This document shows positions 10,165-21,948 of a stretch of DNA of 60,000 bases, in pieces. Below the pieces are notes generated by a model. It did no database searches. It worked only from the letters and a program-made list of their open reading frames with translations, and was not told the origin of the DNA. Source of the DNA: Antedon mediterranea (lineage: Eukaryota; Echinodermata; Crinoidea; Comatulida; Antedonidae); the NCBI RefSeq assembly GCF_964355755.1, contig NC_092672.1, positions 18,350,501 to 18,410,500 of the forward strand, given 5' to 3'. Each line of letters opens with the position of its first letter. Positions within the stretch are counted from its first letter, which is position 1. Both the position numbers and the translations under genes were made by a program.

Positions 10165-11583
10165 TTAATTAGGTTATATGCATGCATTCATGCATATAAC
10201 CTCTTGATTCTGTCAGAATCTTTATTTATTTCTTTATTTATTTATTTATTTATTCTTTCCTTAGCACTATTTGTCCGTCAATTATCTTGATATCAGTTTC
10301 ATCTAACTAAGTAAATTTTTCAGAGTATATTCCTTATGGCCAGGAATCGATGTGGTTATGTTTTCACGATGCGCAATCAAAAATTACGCGGTCTACGCGC
10401 GATTTGTAATCATATCTTCACAAGCATGAATCACAATTAAACAAAATTTGGTACTCATAAATTTCAGGTCATATTTCATCATATGGCAATACAATTACGT
10501 GCGTATAACGCAATTTATTTTCGATGAAATTAGAGTACGTTTCAGGCAATTTTAAGCGTTTAAAAAATTGCCATGAGTGCGCAGATTATTGCACGTGCAC
10601 TGCGCGTCAAACGTTAATGCGCACTGTTTTTGTCCGATTACTGTTGTATAACCTTTCTTTAATAATATCATCATATTTTATTCACTTTTCAACGCGAAAC
10701 AGCGTTATACGAGCACGTCAAAAGTGAGAGGCTACGCACGTGTAAGTTAACAAAATGGTGAAAATATGCTAAATTTTAAAATTAATATATATCGTTAGAA
10801 TGCTCGGGAACACCTATTTTTTATTTAATTTTCTTGAAGTGTATGTATCATATGTATGATTTATTATAAAATTAGAAGAACAAAAGTTGATTAAGTCATC
10901 ATTAATGGCATATTAAATTTAACAAAATTAATTTCGACAATCAAACAAATTATAACATTTTCTTAGGCCAAAATAACAAACTTAACATTAACTTTCTTCC
11001 TTAAGAAGTTCATATATTAAAGTTAAAAGTATATAGTTTGACAGTGCATCATTTTTTTAAATTTTTAAAGATGTCATCATAGTAAAACATTATAATTCAT
11101 TGCGGTATGTAATAATCTATCTGCACCAAAGTGGTTACTGCATAGTAAATACACGGAGGAATTTTTCCATAACTTTTAGTCAGTTGTGTATGACTCGGTG
11201 GTCTTTGCTAGTGTCTATAGCAGTCAAGTACCGAGTTCGAGTCTCACCTTGGGAAACCAAACGAAATAAGATTTTTTTTATTATCCGTATTGGTTGTTCA
11301 ATTATATTTCTTAGTGTACAGATTATACACATGATTTATAATGAAATCTAAATAAAAACACAAATGTGGTTTATGACATTATATACGCAGAAAGATCTTT
11401 GATCGGATTATGATACCGGCTATTGTATTTGCGTTAGCAAGATCCTGTCATATATTATAAATAACTAATGATTCTGAGAAAATCAATCAATCAATATATC
11501 TTAAATCAATCAATTATCTTTATTTAAATCAATGCATATAACCTATAATTCGTCATAGTGACAAATTAAATCTAGTTCTGATT
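10165..11583. mobile_element. 1.42-kb insertion in BEL/Pao pol with GAGATC duplication
   Basis: GAGATC is present on both sides (10159-10164 and 11584-11589), and removal of one copy plus the insert restores contiguous BEL/Pao homology. Near the left end is a perfect palindrome built on AGGTTATATGCAT (10171-10202), and the same word in inverse orientation recurs at 11532-11544 near the right end. A (TTTA)n run lies at 10220-10250. A tRNA-like segment lies at about 11188-11262. No transposase was found, and the small frames at 10524-10727 and 11100-11351 look like chance. It is probably a non-autonomous DNA element or a composite; the 6-bp duplication alone does not fix the class. Confidence 0.6.
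11188..11262 (+). repeat. tRNA-derived (SINE-like) segment
   Basis: A TGACTCGGTGGTC word resembles a degenerate A box, and GAGTTCGAGTCTC 45 bp downstream resembles a B box of an RNA polymerase III promoter. The acceptor stem is not convincing, so this is a tRNA-related SINE head and not a tRNA gene. Confidence 0.4.
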
Positions 11584-13215
11584 GAGATCCTGATACCTAT
11601 GTTATGCAAGTGTTGACATTTGGGGACAAGCCAGCTGCTGCGATGGCACAAACTGCGCTCAGGTTAAAGAAATCTATCCAAGAGCTGCGCATGTGTTGAA
11701 GAACGAGACGTACATGGATGACATATGTGTTTCGGTTACAACGATCGAAGAGGCGTAAACCGTAACCAAACAGATGGATGCCGTGTTAGGCAACGGAGGA
11801 TTTAGCATCAACGGATGGATATCAAACAAACCGCTAAACAATGAAGAAAGAAAAGATAATGAACAAAAGGTTCTTGGTGTCTCATGGAACTACGCCGATG
11901 ATACACTGAAGGTTAATGTGAAGGTAGATGATGACATTATGAATGCAGTGGTAACAAAGAAAAAGGCGTTGGGTATGATTGCGCAAGTTTGCGAACCAGT
12001 GGTTGTAAAGCTGAAAATAAAGATGCAGGAACTATGGAAGTCAGGTGTTAACTGGGATGAAGACCTGCCTAATGAAACTCAACAAGAATGGAGAATTTTA
12101 CTAAAAGAACTTAACAATGCAAGTGAAATCAAGCTACCAAGATGTCTGACTCCAGATAATTCTACTGACGCGAAACTGTGATGCATCTGAAAAGGCGTAT
12201 GGGGCCTGTGCTTACCTGAGATCGAGACTGCAGGATGGTTTATTCAAAACAAGATTCGTTACTGCAAAGTCTCGATTGGCACCGCTCAAAAAGTTTACCA
12301 TCCCGAGACTAGAGTTACAAGCCACAGTTAGAGCTGCTAGAATGGGTAAATCTATAACTGATGAATCATCGCTGCCATTAACAGATGTATTGTTCTTCAC
12401 AGACAGCATGATAGTGTTGCGTTGGTTAAAAAAGCCATCATGCTGCTATAAGCAATTTGTAGGTACGAGAGTACTGGAAATACAGAACAAAACGAAAACT
12501 GAGAATTGGAGACACGTGTCCGGAGTGGAAAACCTAGCTGATGATGTTTCTAGGAGAATTCCAGTGACAAACATAAATGGAAGATGGATAAGAGGGCCAC
12601 CATTCTTGCAGCGTCCAATGCACGAGTGGAAACAAGAGAATTTGAGAGTGGAAGACCAAATTTAGTGGAAATGTAGAGATAAAAAAAGTGAGACCGGTGG
12701 TGGAGATTGATAACTGTGAAACATGGGAAGAAATGTTGGAAGTCTACAGAAGGAGAATTTATAGTGACGATTCACCAGCACTGGATGTCTATAAAGTTGA
12801 GTTATTGATTGATTGAGTTACTACTTTTGCGAAAGGTACAAAGAGAATGTTTCGCAGAGGAATTACAATGGTAAAGGTGTCCAGAGTAATAGCCATATAT
12901 GTAACTTGGATCCTATGTTGGAAGCAAAGAACGAAGTGATCAGAGTAGGAGGAAATGTAAAGAAAATAGACTTGGATGTTCACCCAATACTATTGGATCG
13001 CATCACCAAATTGCTAATTAGAAGGGTGGATGCTAATGTATTCAATTACAGCGCAGGACCTAATCAATTTTTCATGTACTTAAGAAGAAAGTACTGGATC
13101 CTAAAGAGAAGAAGCCAAATCAAGTCTGAATTAAGTAAATCCATTGAATGTCAGAAATGGAGGAAGGGACCAGAAACCCCTAAGATGGCAGAACTTCCAG
13201 AAGCTAGACTAAGAA
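11584..13215 (+). pseudogene. BEL/Pao pol copy 2: RT end, RNase H, integrase N-terminus
   Basis: After the insertion the reverse transcriptase resumes with DPDTYVMQ, LTFGDKPAAA and the catalytic YMDD (11711-11722). The connecting segment is an open frame (11774-12181, EQKVLGVSW). The region that normally carries the YDPLG motif is shortened. An RNase H-like part follows (12276-12665, PRLELQAT, LFFTDSM, WRHVSGVENLADD). The N-terminal part of the integrase is at 12813-13215 (ILLDRITKLL, LRRKYWILKRR), but the His ligands expected in its zinc-binding motif are not evident. Stops near 11757, 12179 and 12815 break the chain. At 13216 a LINE 3' end takes over. Confidence 0.8.
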
Positions 13216-13485
13216 TTGGTATGGTATTATTATTATTATTTATTGCCAAAAACCAGTTACAAACATACAAAAACACAGAAACTAAGGGAGTAGGCAGGAA
13301 CCTAAAAGTGAACCTAATCACTATAACAAGAGTTCAGGTTCCGTACTCCCAAAGTAACAACTATGATATATACAGTAATAAAAACTATATTATACAAATT
13401 AATAAAAATAAATAAAGGATACAAGAAAAAATACTTATAGTCGAATCAACAGTGTCAATATAAAACAAAAGGATAAAATACTGAT
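13216..13485 (-). mobile_element. LINE 3' end with (ATT)n tail, inserted in BEL/Pao integrase
   Basis: On the minus strand this reads as AT-rich 3' UTR ending in TTTGGCAATAAATAATAATAAT, the layout of a 5'-truncated non-LTR retrotransposon with a microsatellite tail. It separates the integrase N-terminus from the integrase C-terminal part. The DDE core of the integrase is missing, so a deletion accompanied or preceded the insertion. Confidence 0.5.
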
Positions 13486-13488
13486 AGG

Positions 13489-13790
13489 ACTGTTGGGGTG
13501 CACTGCACCACACTTCGGAAGCATCTGGGAAAGAGAGGTTAAGTCTGTGAAGAATGCCATTAAGTGTTCCTTGAAAGATCGAGTAGTAACGGAAGTCGTG
13601 TTGCAGATGGTGATAGTTGAAGTGGAAAGCTTAATGAACTCAAAGCCGCTGGGTTACAGTATGTATAATCCAATGTTTCCCATGCTGATCTGGTTACTCC
13701 GAATATTCTGTCATTACCATTTTCATCGGTCAGTCCTCAAGAAATCAAAGCAAGAAGCAATGGCGTCATAGTTGATAAAGAATGGAATGA
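13489..13790 (+). pseudogene. BEL/Pao integrase C-terminal fragment
   Basis: The frame at 13493-13771 shows the BEL/Pao pattern CTAPHFGSIWEREVKSVKNA, then VEVESLMNSKPLGY, which lies around the last catalytic glutamate of the integrase. A frame slip near 13670 precedes the LVTPNIL-type word at 13690-13710. This closes the second BEL/Pao copy; its 3' LTR was not established. Confidence 0.75.
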
Positions 13791-14907
13791 CTGGTTAGAT
13801 ATCACAAGCTTTCATGGAGTGAATAGTACCATTATAAGATGCCTAGTGCCTCTTACTGAACTCATTACATCCAACATTTATTCAAGTCTTAAATGATTTC
13901 ACATTGCTTCTAGACGATAATCAGAGCATAAGTTCTAGTTATCAAACATTTACATTAGGTGCTAGTTTACGAAATACAATTTTTCCAAAATCGCTCCCAG
14001 TGTCAAGCTTTGCTTTGCAAGTTCTGATGACTCCGCAATGAACAAATACAACCATTCAATTTCAGATGAAACATCTCAATAAAAGATTTTCAACCAAATT
14101 TCCTAAAATGAAGATTGTTTTCCCAAACATTTGCAAGATGCACTGTACTACAAAAAACCTCTAAACTGGAGGCAAAGCAAAGAGATATTGGACAATTTAT
14201 CAGAATAATTTGAAATATACATATTCACCAATTGGGCAGCAACGAAATGAAGTTTATATTGCTTTAATAGAAAGTATCCATATTTGAAAGAAAACCTAGA
14301 GAGCGGAACAGATGGATAGCAAAAGCAAAAAACGTTGTAATTAGGGCAATGTGTGACTATTTAATGTTGATCTACCCCGTCGATACAACGTAAATATCAA
14401 CATTGATACAAAGTAATTAAAGCGATGTCAGACTATTCCATGTTGATCTAATGCCATCAATTAGCTTGTATAATTTAGCTTGTGGGTCTGTTACAGTTGT
14501 ACGACCCACACCTCACCCGCCTGTGGGGGGAGAGAGAGAGGTTAATGCTACATAACCTGGCCTTCTGTGTATATAGCAAGTATGACAACCCCTGTTCTTG
14601 AATCTAGTAAATGCAAAAATAATTTTAAAAAAATGTATATTAGAATGATACAATAAATAAATAAATAATAAAATCAGTTAATTAATTAATTAAAGAATAC
14701 AACACAATTCAATTGTTCATGGTACATTTTTTTTATCTATTATTTTACTATCACTGAATGAAATGTTATTATATTATATGTTTTATTGTCATGGAAATAA
14801 TGTAAAATTTAAATGGTCACCGAAACATCTCGGTCATCTTTGTAATATTTAATTTCCTCCAGATATAAAACCGGCCAGTATTTCTCAGCCTATGATTTAT
14901 CTCACAT
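13791..14907. other. AT-rich interval, possibly 3' end of the BEL/Pao copy
   Basis: No coding region is recognised. A sequence starting TGTTACAGTTGTACGACCC at about 14489, followed by a G/AG-rich tract (14523-14540), could be the start of a 3' LTR, but there is no partner to test. (AAAT)n runs occur at 14650-14700. Confidence 0.3.
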
Positions 14908-15612
14908 TTGAAGCAGTGGAGGAGAACTCGTTCTGTTGTTGAATCTTGGATTAGGGAGAATAGTAGTGATGGCCAAGACAATGAAACTGTTCCACATCAG
15001 GATGAAGCAGTTCATATACCTAATGCAGACACACCGACGGTTTCCTTAGATTCCGACAATTATGACTGGACATCTTCAGATTCTTCAGAAGAAAATGCTG
15101 TTGAAAATACAAGCACAACTTCGGGAATGGGCCACAATACATGCAGTAGACTAGCATTAAGTGAGTTACTTGATATTCTTTATAATAATGGCCATACCAG
15201 TCTTCCAAAAGATGCACGAACATTGTTACAAACACCCACAAATGTAGAAACAGTAGACAAATGTAGTGGTAAAAACATTTACTTTGGAATAGAGTCAGGC
15301 ATTTTGAGTGAGTAATTTGATAAGGTTGAATGAATTTGCTAGGCAACCCTGTACATTGCCGCAGTTAGATAGATGGAAGGCAACTGAATTTAGACAGTTT
15401 TTATTATATTCTGGACTTGTTGTTTTGCAGATATTGTGCCAACAGTGGTGTATGATCACTTTCTCTGCATTTCAGTTAGCATATCAATAATGCCTGATTC
15501 ATGTGCCGAAAATAGAGCTGCTTATCTACCTTACGCCAGGCAATTACTTTGATTATTTTGTCAGAAAATCCAAAGATAATTATAGAAAAACATTTGCAAC
15601 CTACAATGTACA
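14908..15612 (+). pseudogene. CACTA-like transposase remnant, N-terminal and late segments
   Basis: 14908-15315 encodes an acidic leader followed by LALSELLDILYNNG, LPKDARTLLQTP and GKNIYFGIESGI. This is the N-terminal pattern of a transposase common in marine invertebrate genomes, which I place near EnSpm/CACTA from memory. Only a few bases later, 15317-15612 gives LPQLDRWKATEFRQFLLYSG and later TFATYNVHNL, which belong to the late part of the same protein. Several hundred codons containing the catalytic core are missing between them, so this is an internally deleted copy. Homology breaks at about 15612 and continues at 24369 beyond the LINE. Stops and slips are present after 15420. Confidence 0.55.
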
Positions 15613-15780
15613 TAATCTTACAAATATCCATCCATCCTTTTAGTGAATTAGCAGCCATGGCGAACGGACGTGCCTAAACGTAGCTCTCCCGGCTCCTATT
15701 GTTAGATACAAACCAATCAGATTACTACACTCTTAAGCCCAAGCCGTCCACCTGCCCATTTCATTATTACAATTACACTG

Positions 15781-16737
15781 ATGATGGCTGGTGGTAGTAA
15801 GAAAAAACCGACTCCTAAAGATTCCGGAGAAAACGTAGCTGACTCCGGCGGATCTGGAAACCAAGCTGAATCCATTGGGCCTACTGAAAAAACAGAAATT
15901 AAAGAACTGATCGACTTAGAGCTTACAAAATGCTTAGCACCTGACTTCACATTTATGAAGAACATGTCTGCAGCTGTATCAAATTCCGTACAAGAACATC
16001 TAATTGGTAAGCTCACCGATCTTATTAGAGATTCTTTACACTTTGATATTAATAAGACTAACGATAAGATAGCAAGCCTTGAAGAAAAAATCATGATTTT
16101 AGAAAACAATAGTGATGAAGCTGAACAATATTCCAGGCGTAATTGCCTAATTCTTCACGGCGTTCCCGAATCAAGTAACGAGTGCACGGATACCAAGATT
16201 ATCAATCTGCTTCAAGAAAAGCTTAATGTCAGCGTTGGAATTGCCGACATAGATAGAACTCATAGACTAGGACAAAGTAAGGGCTCAGACGCTAACAAAC
16301 CTAGACGTGTTATCATTAAATTCTCAAACTACAACAAAAGAAGAGAAGTATTTAATGCAAAGAAGCAATTTAAAGGGACTAAATACTTCATACATGAGAA
16401 TCTGACCCTGAAACGCTCGGAGCTATTACGAGTCATAAAAACCAAATATGCGAAGTTCATTAAATCTACATGGACACTTGACGGCAAGATCTTTATTCTT
16501 ACCAACGGCATGAAAAAACTTACCATCAGTAATCAACTAGATCTATCTCGGAACCTAAACGATTTAAATTTATTTTGTTTTTATAAATCTTTTCTGATGT
16601 TTCACCTTTTTTTTCTTCTTTTTTTTGTTATGCCTTACAGAAATGTTCTAGATTATTTAGACCCAAACATAGTTATGTATTTTGGGATAATGTCAATATA
16701 TTTAAGTTTTATACAGTTTAATGATGAATACACTTGA
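15781..16737 (+). CDS. LINE ORF1 protein (318 aa)
   Basis: This intact frame starts with two Met codons. Residues about 85-135 form a likely coiled coil (LEEKIMILENNSDEAEQ). It then carries the RRM-like nucleic-acid chaperone domain typical of LINE ORF1 proteins: EQYSRRNCLILHGVPES, DIDRTHRLG, PRRVIIKFSNY and HENLTLKRSELL. ORF1 proteins coat the element RNA. The C-terminal ~60 residues beyond the domain are hydrophobic and phenylalanine-rich, and look like read-through into AT-rich sequence, so the original stop may have lain near 16560. Its end overlaps the ATG of ORF2 (16721), which would suit reinitiation or coupled translation. Confidence 0.75.
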   Translation: MMAGGSKKKPTPKDSGENVADSGGSGNQAESIGPTEKTEIKELIDLELTKCLAPDFTFMKNMSAAVSNSVQEHLIGKLTDLIRDSLHFDINKTNDKIASLEEKIMILENNSDEAEQYSRRNCLILHGVPESSNECTDTKIINLLQEKLNVSVGIADIDRTHRLGQSKGSDANKPRRVIIKFSNYNKRREVFNAKKQFKGTKYFIHENLTLKRSELLRVIKTKYAKFIKSTWTLDGKIFILTNGMKKLTISNQLDLSRNLNDLNLFCFYKSFLMFHLFFLLFFVMPYRNVLDYLDPNIVMYFGIMSIYLSFIQFNDEYT

Positions 16738-17985
16738 TAATTCAATATTGCAAAACTATGGTGGTGTAGATGGTAACTCTCTACAAAACATTTTGTGTCT
16801 TGATGAAAATGATTTAAGTGATAATCCAGTTCAGTTACTTAAACACTCTCCATATTATGATTGTGATTCTATGTTGAATTTTCTTGAGTTACGAAAAAAC
16901 AATTTCTGTATACTTAGCACGAATATCCAATCAATACATGCTAAATTCAATTAATTAGTTGTATTTTTAAATGATTTAGCAACTAAACAGTTTTATTTTT
17001 CTGCTATTTGTATACAAGAGTCATGGTTGAGTGACACTGCCGATACTTCACAAATTGAACTTGATAATTATGTATGTATTTCACAGGGTAAATCTTGTAG
17101 CTCAAAAGGGGGTTTGATTATATACCTACATAAAGATTTTAATTACACTATGAAATCAAGTGTTGTTCATTCTACTGAATGGGAAGGTCAATTTCTTGAA
17201 ATAACATGGAATAATTTGGTGAAAAACATACTCCTTGGTAATATATATCGCCCACCTAAAGATCTAAATGAAAATTACAATAGGTTTATACAGGAGTTGG
17301 TCCCTGAACTTACACGTTTTGACAAACTCAATCAAGAGATTATTATAACTGGAGACACAAACATTAATCTACTTAAAATAAATGAAAAAGAATGTTTTAG
17401 TAATTTTTTTGATACATTGACAAGTTTCAGTTATTTCCCCTATATCACATTGCCAACTAGATTTTCAAACCGAAGTGGAACTCTGATCGATAACTTTTTC
17501 TGCAGATTAAATAAATCATCAAATAGTGCTAATTCTGGTATTATGATTAAGAAATTCAGTGACCATCAACCTTATTTTTCTATGTCTTGATATACTAAAT
17601 ACATATCTTAAAAAAGCAAATCCTGTTCACCATGTTAAAAGTTATAATCATAGTGACATCATCAAATTTGTTAATGAAATAGAAAACTCTGACATACTTT
17701 TAAAATTAGATCATGACCCTGCTACAAACCCCAACAGAAATTATAATATCATGAATAATCTTATAACGACTGCTAAAAATAAATGTATGCCTTATAAAAT
17801 TGTAAAATTTAATAAACATAAACACAAAAAATCAAACTGGATTACTAGTGGAATAATCAAATCTATCAAGTTTAGGGATAAATTACACCTAAAATTAAAA
17901 AGAACACCAATAACATCAAATGAGCATGATACATTAAAAATAAATCTTAAAACATATAACAACATTCTTAAAGGACAATAGACAG
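16721..17985 (+). pseudogene. LINE ORF2, endonuclease part
   Basis: An APE-type endonuclease is spread over 16721-17590. Visible are LSTNIQSI with its Asn, ICIQESWLS with the catalytic Glu, GNIYRPP, IITGDTNINLL with the Asp/Asn pair, and a terminal SDHQP with the His. A single TAA at 16952-16954 interrupts the frame, and a one-base slip near 17570-17585 moves the linker to the third frame (17559-17981), where the basic linker before the reverse transcriptase is seen. The chain is then cut by the inserted block that starts at about 17986. Confidence 0.8.
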
Positions 17986-18156
17986 ATGAGCTTTTGATAA
18001 AGGAAAAACCAATACAATAAACATTATAACAAACCCTGAAGTTGTGATTTTTTTTTACCTTCACAAATGCCAGAAAATGACTTTATTGTATACTGCATCG
18101 CGACCGAATCGCTAGCCAATGAGTTGACCTTTCCATCTCATTAACCTTTGTGCCTG

Positions 18157-18164
18157 TGACGTCA
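18157..18164. promoter_or_regulatory. CRE-like palindrome upstream of the P2X7-domain gene
   Basis: TGACGTCA lies 72 bp before the first ATG, within a GC-richer 18090-18230 stretch. This is the classical cAMP-response-element word and is common in TATA-less animal promoters. Its use here is inferred. Confidence 0.3.
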
Positions 18165-18235
18165 CGATAGCGACACGCTTTTCGACAACGCTGTGAAAGC
18201 CCACGCACATAATACAGTTTTGTATTCAAACACAG

Positions 18236-21200
18236 ATGGACTCGGCGATAGATAGCGATCAAGAAATACCTGATTTAGAGGTTAGGCCGTATCAATTCGA
18301 GCCATTATCGAAAAAAAGAATGGCTGTTGTGCTGTCTTCATCGGAAGATAGTGATAGTGAAAGAGACAGCGAAGACGACGATGTTCCTTTGGAACATAAC
18401 AATGAGAGGGATGCTAGTCAAGTCGCCCCATCGCAAAGTCGCCCCATACAAAGTCGCCCCTTACACAGTCGCCCCATCGCAAAGTCGCCCCAAAACAAAG
18501 TCGCCCCGACATAGTCGCCCTATCGCAAAGTCGCCCCATCGCAAAGTCGCCCCAACGCAAAGTCGCTCCATCGCAAAGTCGCCCCATCACAAAGTCGTCC
18601 TATCGCAAAGTCGCCCCAAAACGTTAAAAAATAGTTTACAAGTGCGTAAAATGTTGCAATGATACACAAGATAACACAGAACGTGTAGGCATAGGGGAAG
18701 CCCCGCCATGTAGTCTCAGGTCACACGATCGGCACGCACCCCCATATCAGAGAGGAAGCCCCCGACTAATCACTCCGCGGTCGCACTCCGCGGTCGCACT
18801 CTAACGTGCTAGCTTACCATGAGAGGGAAACCCCCGTAATTACTCCGCCGTTGCCGTTGTCGCACTCTACAACGCACCATCTGAAGATGGGGAAACCCCG
18901 CCGGAGTTTTACAATGATATCAGTCGCGTTCGAAATCGGTCGCGATAAAATGATGTTATACGATCTAGATTATTTTTACTTTGGTCGATGAATATTTATT
19001 ATTATTATTAGGCCTATATTAATAATTGATTTTTTTTTTATTTTACAGGTCAGTATGATGAGAAAGATGTGTGGCTTAAAAAATGACAATTTGTAAACAT
19101 AGTTTAAGATATAGTATTATCCAGCATAATGTCATTTAACAGTACATACGTACTTATTTAAATGTGAAATATTTTATAGGAAACGTAGGCTACGTCTGTG
19201 TCTTTTATTTTATATGCAACAAATTACGTAAAACAATTTATTTATAAACATTCAGTTTACTATTATATACATAGTATTACAGTGAACATTGATTGTAAGA
19301 CTCCTGGAAAGGCAATCCCATCATTATATCCATTATAAAATTGCATCATATCACCGGCACTATATGTCGTAAATGATAACGTGCGTGTGTGTATTTGTCG
19401 TACGTCCGTGTACGTATTATTCCGTGCCTCTTCACTGTCTTGTTTAATTTAAAATTAAATAAACACCCGATATGAGGATATTTATTAAGGCATTATAATT
19501 AGAATGTTCTATAACCAAAAGGATTGAAAAGAATTTCTTCAGTAAAATGATCATTGTGCTGTTGAATAAAAGGCGACTCGCCATCTGAAACATTCTCTGA
19601 ATCCAATCGGAGCTGCGCCTTCTGGTATCTGTTTCCTCACAGCTGCTACGTCTTTCTGCTGACCGTCGGGGATTCCCCTTTTTAAAAAACACGCACACGA
19701 TACTGTACGATGGTTTTTCCATGGTCAAAATGTCGCGTTTTAATTTTACTAATACCTGCATGTAAAACAATCACATCGGCGATGAAATCCCCTTTTTTTT
19801 CTTCATTTTGAAAAGTCATTATAAAATTAAGACACATAACTTGTCAATAAATGCAAAATGATCAATAAGTAGCCTATAACACTTATTGTCTTACAACACT
19901 GTTATTGTTTTAACTACTGTAAATCTATACGGCGAAGGCCTACTACACATTTATACATTTATTATATTATCCTAAAAAATTAGCTGGTATCCACGCGTAG
20001 GTTGAAGAAAGATTCGTAATTGTGGCTCTGGTAACTAATTTTAAAATCATATTAAATTAACATTTTCGAAACTATAAATCAGGGATAATCTTTTTAGGGA
20101 CTATTTTTTTAAATGATTTTTAAAAAGCACATCACTCCATTAAAACCTGTAAAATAAAAATTAAAACACAAATTACAGTATGTATATAATAGGATAAACA
20201 TTATAATGTATACGACATTTAGCGCGACCAAAGTAACAACGCAATCGATATCAAACGCACCCAATATGATTAAAACCGATAAAAACTCCGGCGGGGTTTC
20301 CCCATCTTCAGATGGTGCGTTGTAGAGCGCGACAACGGCAACGGCGGAGTAATTACGGGGGTTTCCCTCTCATGGTAAGCTAGCACGTTTAGTGCGACCG
20401 CGGAGTCGAGTGCGACCGCGGAGTGATTAGTCCTCTCTGATGGGGGTGCGTGCCGATCGTGTGACCTGAGACTACATGGCGGGGCTTCCCCTTTTTATGC
20501 CTACACGTTCTGTGTTATTTTGTGTATCATTGCAACATTTTACGCACTTGTAAACTATTTTTTAACGTTTTGGGGCGACTTTGCAATGGGGCGACTTTGC
20601 GTTGGGGTGACTTTGCGATGGGGCCACTTTGCGATGGGGCGACTTTGTAATGGGGCGACTTTGCGATGGGGCGACTGTGCCGGGGCGACTTTGTTTTGGG
20701 GCGACTTTGCGATGGGGCGACTGTGTAAGGGGCGACTTTGTATGGGGCGACTTTGCGATGGGGCGACTTGACTGGATCCCGAGTCGGCAACATAGCTTGG
20801 TATGTATTGTAGGCTAACTAGGCCTAGTAGTAGGCCCTAACTAGGCCTAAAATAACCTGAAATTCGTAAACGCGACCTGTAAGCCTAGCCTAGCTAGCTG
20901 CGTCTGTTTTTGCTAGCTATTTTATTATTATTATGTTGCTTTGCCTGTGATTCGCTTATATCCCTAAAATGAATGTATTTCATGTTAAAGTATGGCACGT
21001 AATATTTATGAAAATGTGTGAACATGTAATGTAACTAGGGTAGGGATCCGGTCGCATCCGGGCCTCCTAGCTATTCCTTGAATATTGTAGACTTGGTTGC
21101 CTATACTCTAGGCATTGTAGTAATAATTAATATAGGCCTAGTATATTATTATTATAGTATTTTTTTATATTATTATATACACTGTACTTTATTTTTACAA

Positions 21201-21948
21201 ATCAGGTGTTGGTGCTCTCACTGTGCAGTAGCAAACACTGCAGTTGAATCCGTCTGCTGTAAAGAAACGGAGGAAATGCAGCAGAAAATGTCTGACCAGG
21301 ATGTCGAATGCATAACACTACACACTGGATTTAAGAATAACTGCCTTGACAGGGATGTTATCGAAGTTTCCTTCTGGCATTATGTCAAGAAACAGGGGCC
21401 ATTTGATGATGATCACCCAGTGAATCAGTAAGCATAATTATTTATTCATGTTTTTAATACAGTAAAAAAACAATTGGTATTCTGTGAGCAGTCACAGTAA
21501 AGGAATACATATAAGCAACACAAATCATTGGTTCAACTACAATACTTCACAGAAATAACTGTTTAATAACTATTTAAATAGATACATACAGTGCACTCAA
21601 CCGCATCAGTACACATGTTTTATACAGTATAACTGGAAAGAAGAAGTATATATAAATAATACAGTAATGTACAGGATTATAAAAATGTGTAATTAATGAT
21701 TTGCAACTGTACACATGAAATTGTATCATAGTTCCAAATTAAACCTTAAAAAAAAAAACTAATTTGTATTTTATATATTTCTATAAAGGTTATATCGTCA
21801 TGTTGCGTACAGGAGGTTCACCACATGGATCTGGAAGTTACTTGGGAAACATGTACGGAAAACACTACCATCCTGTGTTGTGTCTACAATCAGGAATACC
21901 TTTCCGGCCCAACAATATGTTAGGTTCAAGTACCCAGAAATACCATAA
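18236..21948 (+). pseudogene. P2X7-intracellular ('ballast')-domain protein gene, exon 1 split by transposon
   Basis: Exon 1 starts with MDSAIDSDQEIP, then VRPYQFEPL and an Asp/Ser/Glu-rich stretch. It is cut at 18415 and its end lies at 20774-20799 (RVGNIAW). Exon 2 is 21206-21427, after TTTTACAAATCAG and before GTAAGC. Exon 3 is 21789-21948. Exons 1b/2 and 2/3 join in phase. The domain shows WCWCSHC, ESVCCKE, ECITLHTGF, then YRHVAYRRF, LPSCVVSTIR and FKYPEI. This is the order of the zinc- and guanine-nucleotide-binding cysteine domain at the C-terminus of vertebrate P2X7 receptors, which also occurs as free-standing proteins in marine invertebrates. No channel segment is present; the predicted product is a soluble ~195-residue protein. 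The two exon-1 halves differ by one base in frame, besides the 2.36-kb insertion. A polyadenylation signal AATAAA is at 22133-22138. Confidence 0.7.
18416..20773. mobile_element. 2.36-kb TIR element with 16-bp subterminal satellite
   Basis: The ends are mirror images: AGTCAAGTCGCCCCATCG on the left and its complement on the right. Inverted repeats extend about 575 bp (18416-18990) and 552 bp (20222-20773). The outer ~200 bp of each arm are tandem variants of GTCGCCCCATCGCAAA (16 bp). Inner arm parts share CACTCCGCGGTCGC and GGGGAAACCCCGCC words. Flanks GGATGCT (18409-18415) and GGATCCC (20774-20780) may be a diverged 7-bp target duplication. The middle (18991-20221) is AT-rich; a possible short terminal exon on the minus strand (about 19500-19640, ending FNPFGYRTF) is the only coding hint. 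The insertion disrupts exon 1 of the P2X7-domain gene. The superfamily is not determined. Confidence 0.75.

Noticed and set aside
11188-11262. tRNA gene
   Set aside because: B-box word is present but the stems do not pair; better explained as a SINE head.
18327-18662. Open frame through repeated VAPSQSRP segments
   Set aside because: It is a read-through of the 16-bp satellite at the end of the TIR element; the same appears in reverse at 20527-20793.
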